A stretch of 64,000 bases of DNA from Gracilibacillus caseinilyticus (GCF_022919115.1 NZ_CP095072.1:4445960-4509959); one strand, 5' to 3'. Positions 17,675 to 27,635 are shown, numbered from the stretch's first letter. The notes: a model not told the origin generated them from the sequence alone. A program made the numbers and translations.

Positions 17675-17743
17675 ACTATCACATATCCCCTCGTTATCTT
17701 TTTATGGCCACTTTTTATCTTTAATGGCCACTTTCACAATCTT

Positions 17744-18766
17744 TTAAGCAAAACCTCGCTCATATTGAACAGGTACTTTGATATCTTGACCCAGTTCATG
17801 TGCGGCATGGATCGTCCAATACGGATCACGAAGCATGCCTCGACCGACAGCAACGAAATCGGCATCTTGGTTTCCAATTACTGCATCAGCCAGACGTGGA
17901 GTTTCTAAATTACCAACAGCCATAACGGGTACATCCAACGCTTCACGCATTGCTCTTGCAAAAGGAAGCATATAACCTGCATGGGAGCCTGGGTTACGAG
18001 AAGGCGCAATCGCTCCTTCACCGCCCGCGCTAATATCAAAAATATCAACACCAGCTTCTTTGTATACTTTAGCTATTTCGATTCCACCTTCTAATGTATA
18101 ACCTTCTTCCACAAATTCAGTGGCAGATATACGAAGAATCAGTGGCATATCTGCTGGCATTTCACTTTTTACTGCTTGAATCACTTCTGTACCAAAACGA
18201 GTCAACTCTCCATATTCGTCCTCCCGTTTATTTGTATAACGAGAATGAAATTGGTGGATCAAATAGCCATGTGCCCCATGTAATTCGATGGAATCAAAGC
18301 CTGCTTCCACTGCACGACGAGCTGCTTGCTTATACTTGTCGACCATGTCTTTTACTTCCGCAGCAGATAGTGCACGTGGTTCTTTATATTTTTCACTGAA
18401 ACGAATGGCAGATGGTGCTACAGGCTTCTCTGCGTCTTCTGCTTTTCGCCCTGCATGCGCAATCTGAATCGCAATTTTTGCACCCTGTGCATGAACACCA
18501 TCCACAATGCGTTTATATGCTGGAATTTGTGCGTCTGACCATAATCCTAAACAATTATTCGAAATTCGTCCATCTGGTTCAACATTCGTCATTTCCACAA
18601 TAATTAAACTTGTGCCTCCAACCGCTCTGCTGACATAGTGTGCAAAATGCCAATCATTCGGTGTGCCATCTTCCGCAGTTACAGAGTACTGACACATCGG
18701 AGGCATCACAACGCGATTTTTTAGATCTAAATTCTTTATTTTAATTGGGCTAAATAGTTGTTTCAT
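17744..18766 (-). CDS. namA: NADPH dehydrogenase, old yellow enzyme family (NamA/YqjM)
   Basis: A 340-residue FMN-dependent ene-reductase. It has VMPPMCQYS near residues 20-28, with the Cys26 and Tyr28 that define the YqjM subclass; the substrate-binding His pair in ELHGAHGYLIHQF near 164-167; and an FMN-phosphate segment AVGRGMLRDP near 305-314. It reduces activated double bonds of enals, enones and nitro compounds and is part of the oxidative/electrophile stress response in B. subtilis. AGGGGGG precedes the ATG. The HisA-like gene follows after 70 bp on the same strand and may share the transcript. Confidence 0.93.
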   Translation of the reverse strand: MKQLFSPIKIKNLDLKNRVVMPPMCQYSVTAEDGTPNDWHFAHYVSRAVGGTSLIIVEMTNVEPDGRISNNCLGLWSDAQIPAYKRIVDGVHAQGAKIAIQIAHAGRKAEDAEKPVAPSAIRFSEKYKEPRALSAAEVKDMVDKYKQAARRAVEAGFDSIELHGAHGYLIHQFHSRYTNKREDEYGELTRFGTEVIQAVKSEMPADMPLILRISATEFVEEGYTLEGGIEIAKVYKEAGVDIFDISAGGEGAIAPSRNPGSHAGYMLPFARAMREALDVPVMAVGNLETPRLADAVIGNQDADFVAVGRGMLRDPYWTIHAAHELGQDIKVPVQYERGFA

Positions 18767-18831
18767 GATTATTCCCCCCTTTTTAACTTTACCAATTTAG
18801 TATAGCAAGAAATGATAGCTGGAGCATCTAA

Positions 18832-19497
18832 TTAAACTTGCCGTTTCTTTGCACGCCATAGCATGTATTCCATGGTAAAAATACAAATAATTAACCAGGA
18901 TAGCCCCAGAGCTATTCCTGCCATTATATCGGTAAAGAAATGCACACCTAATACAACACGACTATAAGGAATAGCGATGGTTAACATCCCTAGCAAAAGG
19001 ATAATACACCATTTCACTGCTCGGTTCGTTACAAGTTTCCAGACCAGATAAATCAGAAATCCGTAAAATGCAACAGCCCCAGTCGAATGCCCACTGGGAA
19101 AACTATAGCCTGTACCATCAAACGCCGCAATCAGTTCTGGTCGATTCCGCTGGAATACCATTTTCAACACTTTTGTTAATAAACTGATCCCAATCATATT
19201 CAAGCTAAATAAAATACTGTACCATTTATTACTCGTGAATATTAATAACAATACCGCTACAATCACAGAGCTAATTGCTATTAAGGGTACCGATCCAGCC
19301 TCTGTTATCCACGTCATCCACTGGTACAAGGTATCATTTGCCGTATAAGTGAGCACCTCTTGAAAATAGTGATCGATTTTGAATTTTTCATTTTCTAATA
19401 CATCATCTGCTAGTTCGATAAACAAAGACATTGTCAGAAATAAAAGAACGAATCCTGCTATCAAAAAAAGAAAGGTTGGTTTTAAAATATTCTTCAT
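18832..19497 (-). CDS. PAP2-family membrane phosphatase
   Basis: A 221-residue membrane protein with about six helices. The three-part phosphatase signature is complete: KMVFQRNRPE near residue 105-114, SFPSGHSTG near 134-142, and SRVVLGVHFFTDI near 180-192, with both catalytic His. Relatives dephosphorylate phosphatidylglycerol phosphate, undecaprenyl pyrophosphate or similar lipid phosphates. The particular substrate cannot be read from the sequence. GGGAGTGG precedes the ATG. Confidence 0.88.
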   Translation of the reverse strand: MKNILKPTFLFLIAGFVLLFLTMSLFIELADDVLENEKFKIDHYFQEVLTYTANDTLYQWMTWITEAGSVPLIAISSVIVAVLLLIFTSNKWYSILFSLNMIGISLLTKVLKMVFQRNRPELIAAFDGTGYSFPSGHSTGAVAFYGFLIYLVWKLVTNRAVKWCIILLLGMLTIAIPYSRVVLGVHFFTDIMAGIALGLSWLIICIFTMEYMLWRAKKRQV

Positions 19498-19722
19498 TTA
19501 GTCCCACTCCCTATCGGTAATATTCCCGAAACACCGCTTTAAAAATCATGGTATGGAAAAAATGTAAAAAAAGCTTCTTTTTGTTGATGAAATGTAATAT
19601 ACAGCCATAAGCCTTGTCCTGGCAAGATTTTTTACTGTTTCGACAAAAGATATGACTTGCATTCCTGCTTATATGTATGTTTGAATGGACAAACAATGAT
19701 AGTAAATGGAGGTTAGAACAAA

Positions 19723-20451
19723 ATGAAAAAAAGCCTATTGACGTTGATGCTGATCATCGTATCAATCATAGCCGTCGCTTGTGGAAGTGAAGAAGATCAA
19801 TCCAATCAAGAATCATCTGAAGCTTCATCCGGTTCATCATCTAATCAAACAACGGAAGAGCAGCTTGTCAGTGAAGAAGAAAAAGTAAAAAATGATAAAA
19901 CCGTAGCAACCATTAATGGAACAGAAATCAATGGTGTAGCTTACAATCAAATGTATTCAACAGTTAAAAGCACCTTGCAACAATCTGGACAAGATACAGA
20001 AGATACGGATTCACTAAAAGAACAAACTTTAACAGAATTAATTAACCAGGAATTAATCAGACAAGATGCAGTTGAACAAGGTATTAAAGTCGATGATGAA
20101 CAAATCCAAAGCCAGGTTGACTCATTAAAAGATCAATACGGGGATCAATTCTCCACTGTATTGAAATCAAGCGGCTTAACAGAAGAAACATATAAAAAAC
20201 AATTAAAACAAAATGCACTCTCAACGAAGTATATGAAATCAGAGTTTGATATCAAGGTTTCAGATGAAGAAATTCAACAATATTATGATTCCCTAAAAGA
20301 ACAATCTGAGAAAGAAATTCCTGCTTTAGAACAAGTCAAAGGCCGAATCGAACAAATGCTATTTTCACAAAAACAGCAGGAGAAAAAGGATCAAATCCAA
20401 GCAAAAATCGATGAGTTAAAGAGTAACGCAAAGATTGAAAAACTAATTTAA
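19723..20451 (+). CDS. Lipoprotein with SurA N-terminal (foldase-like) domain
   Basis: A 242-residue secreted lipoprotein. It has a signal peptide ending in the lipobox VACG at residues 18-21, an acidic/Ser-rich linker (22-60), then a SurA_N-like helical domain: NGTEINGVAYNQMYST, LTELINQELIRQDAVEQGI, then KYMKSEFDIKVSDEEIQQYY. The PrsA/SurA peptidyl-prolyl isomerase domain is absent: the gene goes directly from the chaperone core into the C-terminal helix. Such SurA_N lipoproteins are common in Bacillaceae and probably act as holdases outside the membrane. GGAGG lies before the ATG. Confidence 0.8.
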   Translation: MKKSLLTLMLIIVSIIAVACGSEEDQSNQESSEASSGSSSNQTTEEQLVSEEEKVKNDKTVATINGTEINGVAYNQMYSTVKSTLQQSGQDTEDTDSLKEQTLTELINQELIRQDAVEQGIKVDDEQIQSQVDSLKDQYGDQFSTVLKSSGLTEETYKKQLKQNALSTKYMKSEFDIKVSDEEIQQYYDSLKEQSEKEIPALEQVKGRIEQMLFSQKQQEKKDQIQAKIDELKSNAKIEKLI

Positions 20452-20459
20452 TTGAAACT

Positions 20460-20507
20460 TAAAAAAGGAAGGACATCGATAATTCTACTCGAGTCCTTCC
20501 TTTTTTA
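20460..20507. terminator. Bidirectional terminator between convergent lipoprotein genes
   Basis: Perfect 14-base stem AAAAAAGGAAGGAC / GTCCTTCCTTTTTT with a loop of about 18 bases. Its right arm overlaps the last codons of the minus-strand gene. Confidence 0.85.
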
Positions 20508-21297
20508 TTTTTAAATCGGTTAGGTTATAATCCACTATCGATACTTGCGTTGTTGTTTCCTGAATTTGTTTTGTATTCTCAACGGTTTGTTCGACTTTAC
20601 GGACAGATTCACTGTTGATCAGAATCCCCTCTTCATTAAGAGTGTAGCTTCTTTTTAATTTTAAATAGTTGATCGATTTATTGAGTGCTAATGAACGTTC
20701 CAATGTATCATTATTGTCATGTCCTTTTTCCTGCGCTTCTTTTATTAACGATTCTATCATATTAATATTTCGTTCCTTTATCTTAGAGAAGTAGTGTTCA
20801 CTATAGGAAATCGTGTATACCGTGTTATTATCCCGACTCTCGACGGCTATTGATTCGATATCTTCTTTTTCAAGATCTATCTCTAATAACACCTCTAAGT
20901 CATTGGGATAATCGGACGTCTCTTCTTTAAGCTGTTGCCATTCAGAATGTGCTTGCTGCTCATTTCGCTGAATCATACGTTGATATTGATGATTATCGAT
21001 TTGGACCGTTTCTGATACAAAGGCTTCTTCTCCAGCCTGCTGTTGAACTCGTTTTATTTGCCAGTCCACTTGATCTCCTTGTACCAGAAAGGCACCTTCT
21101 GTTGATATAGAAGTGAAATGTTTACCGTCCAATTTCAGCTCAACCTGTTCTGTATAAGTACCGTTATTAAGCAGTTGTGTCTCGTCACTCGCCTGTTGGA
21201 GTTTGTCTAATTTCCCTATTTTTGAACCACTGTTGTCACAAGATGCAAGCCCGAACAAACTAACTGCCAGTACTACAATAATAAAGCGTATTTGCAT
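20485..21297 (-). CDS. Lipoprotein of unknown function
   Basis: A 270-residue lipoprotein. I chose ATG at 21297 because TAGGAGG lies seven bases upstream. The N-terminus has a hydrophobic segment ending in LASC (lipobox, Cys about residue 20). The mature part is hydrophilic, rich in Gln/Glu, with alternating beta-type segments (TYTEQVELKLDGKHF, GAFLVQGDQVDWQIKRV, YTISYSEHYFSK). The layout resembles the DUF6612-type or YhaN-independent lipoproteins of Bacillaceae that look LolA-like, but I do not assign a family. It is convergent with the SurA_N lipoprotein gene. Confidence 0.65.
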   Translation of the reverse strand: MQIRFIIVVLAVSLFGLASCDNSGSKIGKLDKLQQASDETQLLNNGTYTEQVELKLDGKHFTSISTEGAFLVQGDQVDWQIKRVQQQAGEEAFVSETVQIDNHQYQRMIQRNEQQAHSEWQQLKEETSDYPNDLEVLLEIDLEKEDIESIAVESRDNNTVYTISYSEHYFSKIKERNINMIESLIKEAQEKGHDNNDTLERSLALNKSINYLKLKRSYTLNEEGILINSESVRKVEQTVENTKQIQETTTQVSIVDYNLTDLKIKKEGLE

Positions 21298-21460
21298 ACA
21301 TGGCCTCCTATACCTGTTGTACAATCTCTATTAATTGCTGTTTTTCTGGTGAATCGATTTCAGAATATTCTATTAGCACCTTATTTATGTATATATAAAC
21401 CATATCAGTTTAATTTTATCATGGAAACGATTTATTTTCCATGAACGTTCCAATTAGCCC

Positions 21461-22069
21461 TTAAAGCTTTTCCGGCAAATAATTCTGATAGATTTCTAAC
21501 ATATCAGAATGATGCTTTAAAACATCCAAAGTTTGTTGATTTGGTCTTACATAAATTGTAGGATAATCGATTTCATCAAATTGCTTTTGAACCGGGAATG
21601 CTAATCGCTCTTCATCGAGCGAGAATTGTGCATCAACACTGTCATTATTCCCTCTTGCATCTAACCTGATCCATTTGTCCAACGTCTGTAAATAAACTGC
21701 ATTTAATGCATGCAGCGAATAGCCTTTTTCAAATGTATCAAATAGCATTAATCGCTGATAACAAAAACCTGTCGGAATACCTTGACACCGTAATAATGCA
21801 GCAAAAAGATTTGCTTTTGCATAACAGATTCCTTCTTTAAATCGAAGAACCTCCGATGCTTTACATGTTACTCTTCTACTTTGGATATCCCATACGTGGT
21901 TGATTTGATCACGCATGAAAAGGAACGCTATCTTCGTTTTTTCAATCTCTGTTTGCGATGCATTGAACAAACTGCTAGCAACTTGTTTAACGAGAGGATT
22001 TGAGAAGTCTACCATTTTGGACTCCTCCAAATAATCCTGAATTTTATCAGATTCACTAATAAGTTCCAC
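21461..22069 (-). CDS. Transglutaminase-like protein
   Basis: A protein of about 202 residues with the transglutaminase-like/papain-fold triad: Cys in FKEGICYAKANLFAALLR (near residue 80), His in YSLHALNAVY (near 120), and Asp in WIRLDARGN (near 135). Bacterial members are mostly putative proteases or amidases; no substrate is implied here. I chose GTG at 22069, because AAAGGTGA lies eight bases upstream, whereas the TTG at 22075 abuts it. No operon partner; 76 bases separate it from the SDR gene upstream on the same strand... the SDR end is at 22147. Confidence 0.8.
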   Translation of the reverse strand: MELISESDKIQDYLEESKMVDFSNPLVKQVASSLFNASQTEIEKTKIAFLFMRDQINHVWDIQSRRVTCKASEVLRFKEGICYAKANLFAALLRCQGIPTGFCYQRLMLFDTFEKGYSLHALNAVYLQTLDKWIRLDARGNNDSVDAQFSLDEERLAFPVQKQFDEIDYPTIYVRPNQQTLDVLKHHSDMLEIYQNYLPEKL

Positions 22070-22146
22070 CAGCAATCACCTTTCTTTTTTTGAATAAAGA
22101 TACATTTTATTTTATAATTATACATTTTGTCATTTCGGTTTTCCAC

Positions 22147-22977
22147 CTATTTTTGCAATGTTTTTAAGATAATTTTTTCTAGTAATTGCCAAGGTAATAA
22201 GCGCTTAGCAAAGAACATGGCAGCTGCTCCTTTACCGATTGGATAACGCAACTTAGGCTTGGAACGATTACAAATTTTAATAATTAAATCTGCAATTTCT
22301 TTCGGGTTCTGGTCGGTGTTTGCTGATTGCTTCGCATAGTTAAATACTGAATATTTCAGTGGATCAGCTTGCATTCTTTCTTGATCAATGGTCTGCAAAC
22401 TCTTTTGCCAGATAGCCGTCTGATAAGAAGAAGGTTCGATAATAGATACATAAATATTTCGCTGTAATAATTCCAATCTTAAACTTTCACTAAAACCTTC
22501 TAACGCAAATTTAGATGTACAATAGCTACTTAACCCTGGAAATCCGATCATTCCACTCACACTGCTAATATTAATGATGTTCGCTTTATCTGCCTGTTCC
22601 AGAAACGGCAACATTGCAATGGTTACACGAAATACCCCATGCAAGTTCACATTTAATTGCTGTTCAAAAGCTTCAGTCGATAGATCCGATACAAATCCGC
22701 CATGCGAATAACCAGCATTATTAACAAGTAAATCGAGCTTTAGACAGTTTTGTTTCATATACTGTGTGACCTGTTCAATATGCTTTTCATTTGTGACGTC
22801 CATTTCTAAAATTGTGATCCTATTAGTTAACTTTAATTCTGCTGCCTTATCGATTAAAGTTTGTTGGGAGTGAATGGTTCTCATCGTCGCAATTACATGA
22901 TAGCCACTTTTGACCAGTTCAAGTGCTGTCACAAGTCCGAACCCACTTCCAGCCCCTGTAATTAAAGCCGTTTTCAA
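22147..22977 (-). CDS. Short-chain dehydrogenase/reductase
   Basis: A 276-residue classical-type SDR. It starts directly with the cofactor fold: LITGAGSGFGLVTALEL (TGxxxGxG), then NNAGYSHGG near residue 87-95, the catalytic Ser in INISSVSGMIG near 137, and YCTSKFALEGF with Tyr/Lys near 151-155. The C-terminal 60 residues are longer and hydrophobic-basic. Substrate unknown. I chose TTG at 22977, with GGGGAG seven bases upstream; the open frame runs 52 codons further, but that part has no family similarity. Confidence 0.85.
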   Translation of the reverse strand: MKTALITGAGSGFGLVTALELVKSGYHVIATMRTIHSQQTLIDKAAELKLTNRITILEMDVTNEKHIEQVTQYMKQNCLKLDLLVNNAGYSHGGFVSDLSTEAFEQQLNVNLHGVFRVTIAMLPFLEQADKANIINISSVSGMIGFPGLSSYCTSKFALEGFSESLRLELLQRNIYVSIIEPSSYQTAIWQKSLQTIDQERMQADPLKYSVFNYAKQSANTDQNPKEIADLIIKICNRSKPKLRYPIGKGAAAMFFAKRLLPWQLLEKIILKTLQK

Positions 22978-23167
22978 TATAGCTCTCCCCTTTTCTTTTA
23001 GTTTAACACAGTACTTGAGGGTGAATAGTTTTACACAGTTTTGATGAATTTTCTTATCCTTCGATTTTTTCAAAAATAAGAGTTTTAAGACTATTTTATT
23101 CTTTTCTTTTCTATTGCACGTAAGAACATGCACTTATGAACGTTTCTTCTCCCTTTACACAACTACC

Positions 23168-23739
23168 TATAATATGGATTATGTCTAGCTTGGTGATAAA
23201 TTTGAAATTGTTAATGTGCTGGGAGACCGCTCCGGCCAACCACTTCGCGTCCTGCGGGGCACGGCTGAAGCTAACTTTGAAAAGAAGACCGCTTTACAAA
23301 GTGGATCTTCAGCACCTGCTCAATCCCGAGGGAGTCTACGTGGTTGGCCTGCGCTAGGATAGGTACTCTACAACTTTTGTAAGAGCTAGCATATTGAGTG
23401 CATCCATAAATAATAGCATTTAAATCAATAACATAATGCCTAGAACCACTGCTTTTGACTGTTCCATACGTTGTAGCACTTCACTGAACGCAGGAAATAT
23501 GCGAAGACTCCCGTGGGATCAGCGCGAGCTGAAGATCCACTTTGTCTGTGCATGTGTCTGCAAGTATGTCTTCGAAGTGGGCTTTTCGGCACAAGGCAGC
23601 AAAGAAGCAGTGAAAGTAGTAGCCTAGCTGAAGCCGTGCCCCACAGGATGCGAAGCATATTTCCGGAGCTTTGTTACGCATATACTACATATCAAAATTA
23701 CCACATCGCTATAGTTTACCTGACATAATCCATATTATA
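23168..23739. repeat. R3: long copy of the dispersed inverted-terminal-repeat element
   Basis: A 572-bp element with TATAATATGGATTATGT on the left (preceded by ACACAACTACC) and GACATAATCCATATTATA on the right. It has both modules: outer arms GGCCAACCAC and GTGGTTGGCC on the left, GGAAATATGC and GCATATTTCC on the right. It is more diverged from R2 and R6 than those are from each other; small frames inside it differ from those in R2. With its flanks it fills the 22978-23790 gap between the SDR gene and the opuA terminator. Confidence 0.9.
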
Positions 23740-23792
23740 AGAATCCAAATATCTATGTAACGTGCCTTCATGACAGTCATTAAACTAAATAC

Positions 23793-23823
23793 AAAAACCC
23801 CCCTCTTATAATAAGAGGGGGAT
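23793..23823 (-). terminator. Terminator of the opuA operon
   Basis: On the minus strand CCCCCTCTTA / TAAGAGGGG forms the stem, followed by GGTTTTTG. It lies 13 bases after the opuAC stop. Confidence 0.85.
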
Positions 23824-23835
23824 TCATACTAAATA

Positions 23836-24747
23836 TTACTCAACGCCTTTAGTCCATTCGTCTACTTTGTCTTGGTTTTCTTCAACCCATGCTTCTGCAG
23901 CGTCATCTGGATCTTCACCATTTACGACTACATCAACCATAACAGAGTTGATATCTTCTTGTGTCCAGTTGAACTGGTCTAATACTTTATAAACATTTGG
24001 TAAGTCTTCTTTTAGTCCCTGACGTACCATTGTTTTGATATTTTCTGCTTCACCGTAAGCACCTTTAGGATCTTCTAAATATTTAAGATCATATTCAGAG
24101 AACATCCAGTGTGGAGACCAGCCAGTAATAACGATTTCTTCTTCATTTTCAATTGCGTCACCTAAAGCAGTTGTCATTGCACCACTTGAAGAAGTTTGCA
24201 GTTCCCAATCGCTTAAGTTACCGTATTCTTCAAGTACTGTTTCTGTTGCTCCTACTACACCAGAACCTGCTTCAATACCAGTGATAGTCATATCAGCTTG
24301 GTCAGATAGATCTTCAATTGACTCAACATCCATATAAGATGGGACAACTAAACCTGTTTTTGCACCTTCAAGGTTTGTTCCTAAATCTTCTACTTGATCA
24401 CCGAATTCTGCGAACTGTGATTTATGAGTAAGTGGTAACCATGCAGCAACCATACCATCTGCTTCATCATTTGCTACTGCTTCCCACATCGCAGCATTTT
24501 CAACTGATGTTAATTCTACTTCATAACCTAAGTCTTCTAATACTTCACCTACAACATGTGTGGAAGCAATTTCTGTATCCCAGTTAACATAAACTAATTG
24601 TACTTCTTGATCATTACCCACAGAAGCTGACTCATCTGAACCATTATCACTTTCTTCTTCAGATCCGTTTCCGCCGCCACATGCAGCTAGAACTAACACT
24701 AAACCTAGTACAGCAATTAATCCAAAAGATTTCCATGTTTTCAACAT
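23836..24747 (-). CDS. opuAC: Glycine betaine ABC transporter substrate-binding lipoprotein
   Basis: A 303-residue lipoprotein of the OpuAC/ProX type. The signal peptide ends in LAACGGG (Cys near 23). An acidic linker rich in Glu, Ser and Asp follows, as is usual in salt-adapted species, then the binding domain with VYVNWDTEIASTHV, GMVAAWLPLTHKSQF, GIEAGSGVV and VITGWSPHWMF. The Trp residues in NWD, AAWLP and GWSPHWMF are of the type that form the aromatic cage for trimethylammonium groups. Third gene of opuAA-AB-AC, with AAGGGGAG before its ATG. Confidence 0.93.
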   Translation of the reverse strand: MLKTWKSFGLIAVLGLVLVLAACGGGNGSEEESDNGSDESASVGNDQEVQLVYVNWDTEIASTHVVGEVLEDLGYEVELTSVENAAMWEAVANDEADGMVAAWLPLTHKSQFAEFGDQVEDLGTNLEGAKTGLVVPSYMDVESIEDLSDQADMTITGIEAGSGVVGATETVLEEYGNLSDWELQTSSSGAMTTALGDAIENEEEIVITGWSPHWMFSEYDLKYLEDPKGAYGEAENIKTMVRQGLKEDLPNVYKVLDQFNWTQEDINSVMVDVVVNGEDPDDAAEAWVEENQDKVDEWTKGVE

Positions 24748-24814
24748 TAATAGAACTCCCCTTTGTTAATTTTTTATATATTTAACTTCCCTGATAGACA
24801 GGGAAGTTATTCAC

Positions 24815-25651
24815 TTATTTTTTGTTCACATTCTGAGATAGTCGGTCAATAATAATCGCTAGGATTACAATTCCTAAACCTGCAACGAAACCTGGACCAC
24901 CTCGTGAACGTTGTAACGCTGTTAATACTTCATCACCAAGACCGGGTGCACCGATCATAGAAGCGATAACAACCATTGAGAGGGCAAGCATGATCGTTTG
25001 GTTTACACCAGCCATCATCGTTTTTCTTGCCATTGGTAATTCTACTTTAAAGAGTTTCTGCGCACCAGTTGTCCCAAACGCATCTGCCGCTTCCACTAAT
25101 TCGGAAGAAACTTGTCGGATACCAAGATTCGTGAAACGTACTACTGGTGGTGTTGCGAATACTACCGATGCAAAGATACCAGGTACCATACCGATACCAA
25201 AGAAAACAACGGCAGGAATTAAGTATACAAAGGCAGGCATTGTCTGCATAAAGTCCAGAATTGGCGTAATAATTCGCTGCGCCCATACACTTTTGGACAT
25301 CCAAATCCCCGCCGGAATACCAATAATAATCGATATCAGACTGGCGAAGACAACGAGTGTTAATGTTGCCATCAATTGTTCCCATAGTTCCTGGTTATAG
25401 ACGAACCAAAGTCCAACAATTGAAAATGCAGCTAGACCGAACTTCTTACCTGAAACAAAAAATGCGACTACCGCAACTAATAAAATAATGACAATCGGTG
25501 GAATTTCAGCTAACCAATCAGCTGTTGATTCCACAAACTCACCAAAATCATCTTTAATAGGGTCAAAGATAAATTCAAACGTCTCTTGCATCCAATCTGT
25601 TGCTAGATCAATCCAATCGGCTAATGGGATTTTTCCGATAAAATCAAGCAT
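24815..25651 (-). CDS. opuAB: Glycine betaine ABC transporter permease
   Basis: A 278-residue permease with the binding-protein-dependent transport fold. The N-terminal 50 residues contain two amphipathic segments ([18 protein letters not shown]), then about seven helices. The coupling EAA loop is [20 protein letters not shown] near residues 184-203. The start overlaps the end of opuAA by 8 bp, so translation is coupled. Together with OpuAA and OpuAC it imports glycine betaine as a compatible solute under osmotic stress. Confidence 0.93.
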   Translation of the reverse strand: MLDFIGKIPLADWIDLATDWMQETFEFIFDPIKDDFGEFVESTADWLAEIPPIVIILLVAVVAFFVSGKKFGLAAFSIVGLWFVYNQELWEQLMATLTLVVFASLISIIIGIPAGIWMSKSVWAQRIITPILDFMQTMPAFVYLIPAVVFFGIGMVPGIFASVVFATPPVVRFTNLGIRQVSSELVEAADAFGTTGAQKLFKVELPMARKTMMAGVNQTIMLALSMVVIASMIGAPGLGDEVLTALQRSRGGPGFVAGLGIVILAIIIDRLSQNVNKK

Positions 25652-26840
25652 CTTCTGTCACCCCATTTCCGTTTGCTAATGCTGCAATAACGGCACCTCT
25701 CACGATAATCCCTTTTAACTTGCCATCTTCTACAACGGCTACTGGTACCGGTGAGTCATGAATAATATCAAAAATTTCATGAATTGGTGCCTCCATACCA
25801 ACTGTAGGCATATTTTTCTGTAAAATATCGCGTAAATCTTTGGATTCTTTGTCTCTTGCACTTTTGACATCATCTGCTGTGACATATCCTTGCAATTGTC
25901 TTCCACGATCTACCACATAGATACTTGATAAACCTTGTTCACGAATACGCTCTAATGCAACGCGCGGTCCGTGCTTATCGATGTCAACTGTTTCTGGACG
26001 TTTCATAATATGGCTTGCTGTTAACACTTTGGAACGGTCAACATCTTCCACAAATCGTTCTACGTAATCATTCGCAGGATTAACGAGAATTTCTTCTGGT
26101 GTACCGATTTGTACGATGGAACCATCCTTCATTAAAGCAATGCGATCACCAATTCTCAACGCCTCATCTAAATCGTGCGTAATAAAAATGATCGTTTTCT
26201 TCATTTTTTGTTGCAGATCCAATAATTCGTCTTGCATATCTTTACGAATTAACGGGTCTAACGCTGAGAAAGCCTCATCCATTAACAATACTTCCGGGTC
26301 ATTCGCTAAGGCACGAGCTAAACCAACACGCTGTTGCATCCCACCGGATAACTGATCCGGATACTGGTGAATAAAGCTTCCCAAGCCTACTAACTGAAGT
26401 GCCTCTTCCGCTTTTTTCGCTCGTTCTTCTTTGCTGATACCTTGTACTTCAAGTCCAAATTCAGTGTTTTCCAATACGGTTCGGAACGGAAACAGACCGA
26501 ACTTTTGGAATACCATACTCATTTTTTCGCGGCGTACTTTTCGTAAAGTATCTTTTCCAACCTTCGCTAAATTCTCGCCACCAACTTCTACATCACCTTC
26601 AGTAGGATCGATGAGACGATTTAACAAGCGTACAAGGGTTGATTTACCACTTCCAGAAAGTCCCATAATCACAAAGACTTCTCCTTCTTCTACTTCAAAA
26701 GAAGCACGGTTAACACCTACTGTGCATCCTGTTTTTTCTAATATTTGTTCTTTCGTGTAGCCCTCATCCAATAATGAAAGAGCTACTTTAGTCTTTTTGC
26801 CGAAAATTTTCGACAAGTCTTTTACCTTAATGACAGACAT
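25644..26840 (-). CDS. opuAA: Glycine betaine ABC transporter ATPase with CBS domains
   Basis: A 398-residue ATPase. Walker A is GLSGSGKST near residue 59-67, the signature [15 protein letters not shown] near 164, Walker [14 protein letters not shown] near 184, and the switch His in FITHD near 220. The C-terminal 120 residues carry tandem CBS domains (from about [14 protein letters not shown]), which act as the ionic-strength sensor in OpuA systems. First gene of the operon, with AAGAGGTGG before the ATG. Confidence 0.95.
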   Translation of the reverse strand: MSVIKVKDLSKIFGKKTKVALSLLDEGYTKEQILEKTGCTVGVNRASFEVEEGEVFVIMGLSGSGKSTLVRLLNRLIDPTEGDVEVGGENLAKVGKDTLRKVRREKMSMVFQKFGLFPFRTVLENTEFGLEVQGISKEERAKKAEEALQLVGLGSFIHQYPDQLSGGMQQRVGLARALANDPEVLLMDEAFSALDPLIRKDMQDELLDLQQKMKKTIIFITHDLDEALRIGDRIALMKDGSIVQIGTPEEILVNPANDYVERFVEDVDRSKVLTASHIMKRPETVDIDKHGPRVALERIREQGLSSIYVVDRGRQLQGYVTADDVKSARDKESKDLRDILQKNMPTVGMEAPIHEIFDIIHDSPVPVAVVEDGKLKGIIVRGAVIAALANGNGVTEDA

Positions 26841-26897
26841 GAATTAAACCACCTCTTTTTCTTCGACATATTCCGTCATTTCCGAACATCGTTTTTT

Positions 26898-26926
26898 ATG
26901 TTACAGGAACATTTCATTTATTTCAA
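26898..26926 (-). promoter_or_regulatory. Candidate sigma-A promoter of opuA
   Basis: On the minus strand TTGAAA (26926-26921), a 17-base spacer and TAACAT (26903-26898) form a reasonable -35/-10 pair about 50 bases before the opuAA start. Confidence 0.4.
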
Positions 26927-26959
26927 CCGTTATGCACTTATTTTTCAGATCGTTACGTT

Positions 26960-27040
26960 TATAAAGTTTAATCTTTACAAAATGAATTTATTTCCTTTAC
27001 TATGTATATAGCTTTTTATTTTAGTGTAGTATAAAGTTAA
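26960..27040 (+). promoter_or_regulatory. Divergent opuA/regulator control region with repeated TATAAAGTTWA motif
   Basis: TATAAAGTTTA (26960-26970) and TATAAAGTTAA (27030-27040) repeat the same 11-base word. The first overlaps the imperfect palindrome TAAAG-N6-CTTTA (26962-26977), which in turn overlaps a candidate promoter for the regulator gene: TTTACA (26974-26979), 18 bases, TACTAT (26998-27003). These may be operators for the GbsR-type regulator; this is inference from position and repetition. Confidence 0.4.
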
Positions 27041-27073
27041 AGTAAGTGCGTTAAAGGAGGTTGTCATAGCTTT

Positions 27074-27565
27074 ATGACACAATCGGATCATAGCCAATTA
27101 GAAAGAGTAAACAATCAGATTGTATCTGAATTCTCAAAAACATTAGAGATGTTTTCATTAAACAAAACAGAGGCACAGCTTTTTGTGACCTTGTATTTAA
27201 ATGAAGCACCGATGACATTAGACGAAATGAAAGAATCTCTTGGCAAAAGCAAAACAGCAATGAGCTATGCCATCCGCAGACTATTGGAATTTAATCTTGT
27301 GGAACGCGTCTGGCAAAAAGGCGTGCGCAAAGACTTATATGAAGCGCGAGAAGATTTATACAAAAAATTCATGAAAACCTATGTTAACCGTTGGCTGGCT
27401 TCGCTTAATATACAAATCAATAATTTAGCAGAAATACAGGAAGATCTTACTCATTACTCTGATTCACATAAAGAGTTGTTTGAAAGAAAGATACAGGATG
27501 CTATTTTCTTTCACCGTTCATTAGAAGAAGTTTTTTCCAGTATCAAAAAAAATGATTTTCTATAG
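27074..27565 (+). CDS. GbsR/MarR-type transcriptional regulator of glycine betaine uptake
   Basis: A 163-residue winged-helix protein of the GbsR group within the MarR superfamily. The DNA-binding part is visible as MTLDEMKESLGKSKTAMSYA then RRLLEFNLVERVWQKG (about residues 52-90), and the C-terminal 60 residues are helical. In Bacillus such regulators (GbsR, OpcR, OpuAR) respond to choline or betaine and repress betaine synthesis or uptake genes. It is divergent from opuA, which makes opuA its likely target. AAAGGAGG precedes the ATG with a slightly long spacing. Naming it OpuAR would be reasonable but not certain. Confidence 0.82.
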   Translation: MTQSDHSQLERVNNQIVSEFSKTLEMFSLNKTEAQLFVTLYLNEAPMTLDEMKESLGKSKTAMSYAIRRLLEFNLVERVWQKGVRKDLYEAREDLYKKFMKTYVNRWLASLNIQINNLAEIQEDLTHYSDSHKELFERKIQDAIFFHRSLEEVFSSIKKNDFL

Positions 27566-27588
27566 ACTATGATCTAGAGAAGCATACA

Positions 27589-27625
27589 TGAAAAAGGCTT
27601 GCACTTATCTTGTGCAAGCCTTTTT
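27589..27625. terminator. Strong terminator after the GbsR-type gene
   Basis: Perfect stem AAAAAGGCTTGCAC / GTGCAAGCCTTTTT with a seven-base loop. It can work in both directions. Confidence 0.85.
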
Positions 27626-27635
27626 GGATTATTCA

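Noticed and set aside
19511..19696. 61-codon minus-strand frame upstream of the PAP2 gene
   Set aside because: No ribosome-binding site, no domain, in the promoter region of two divergent genes.
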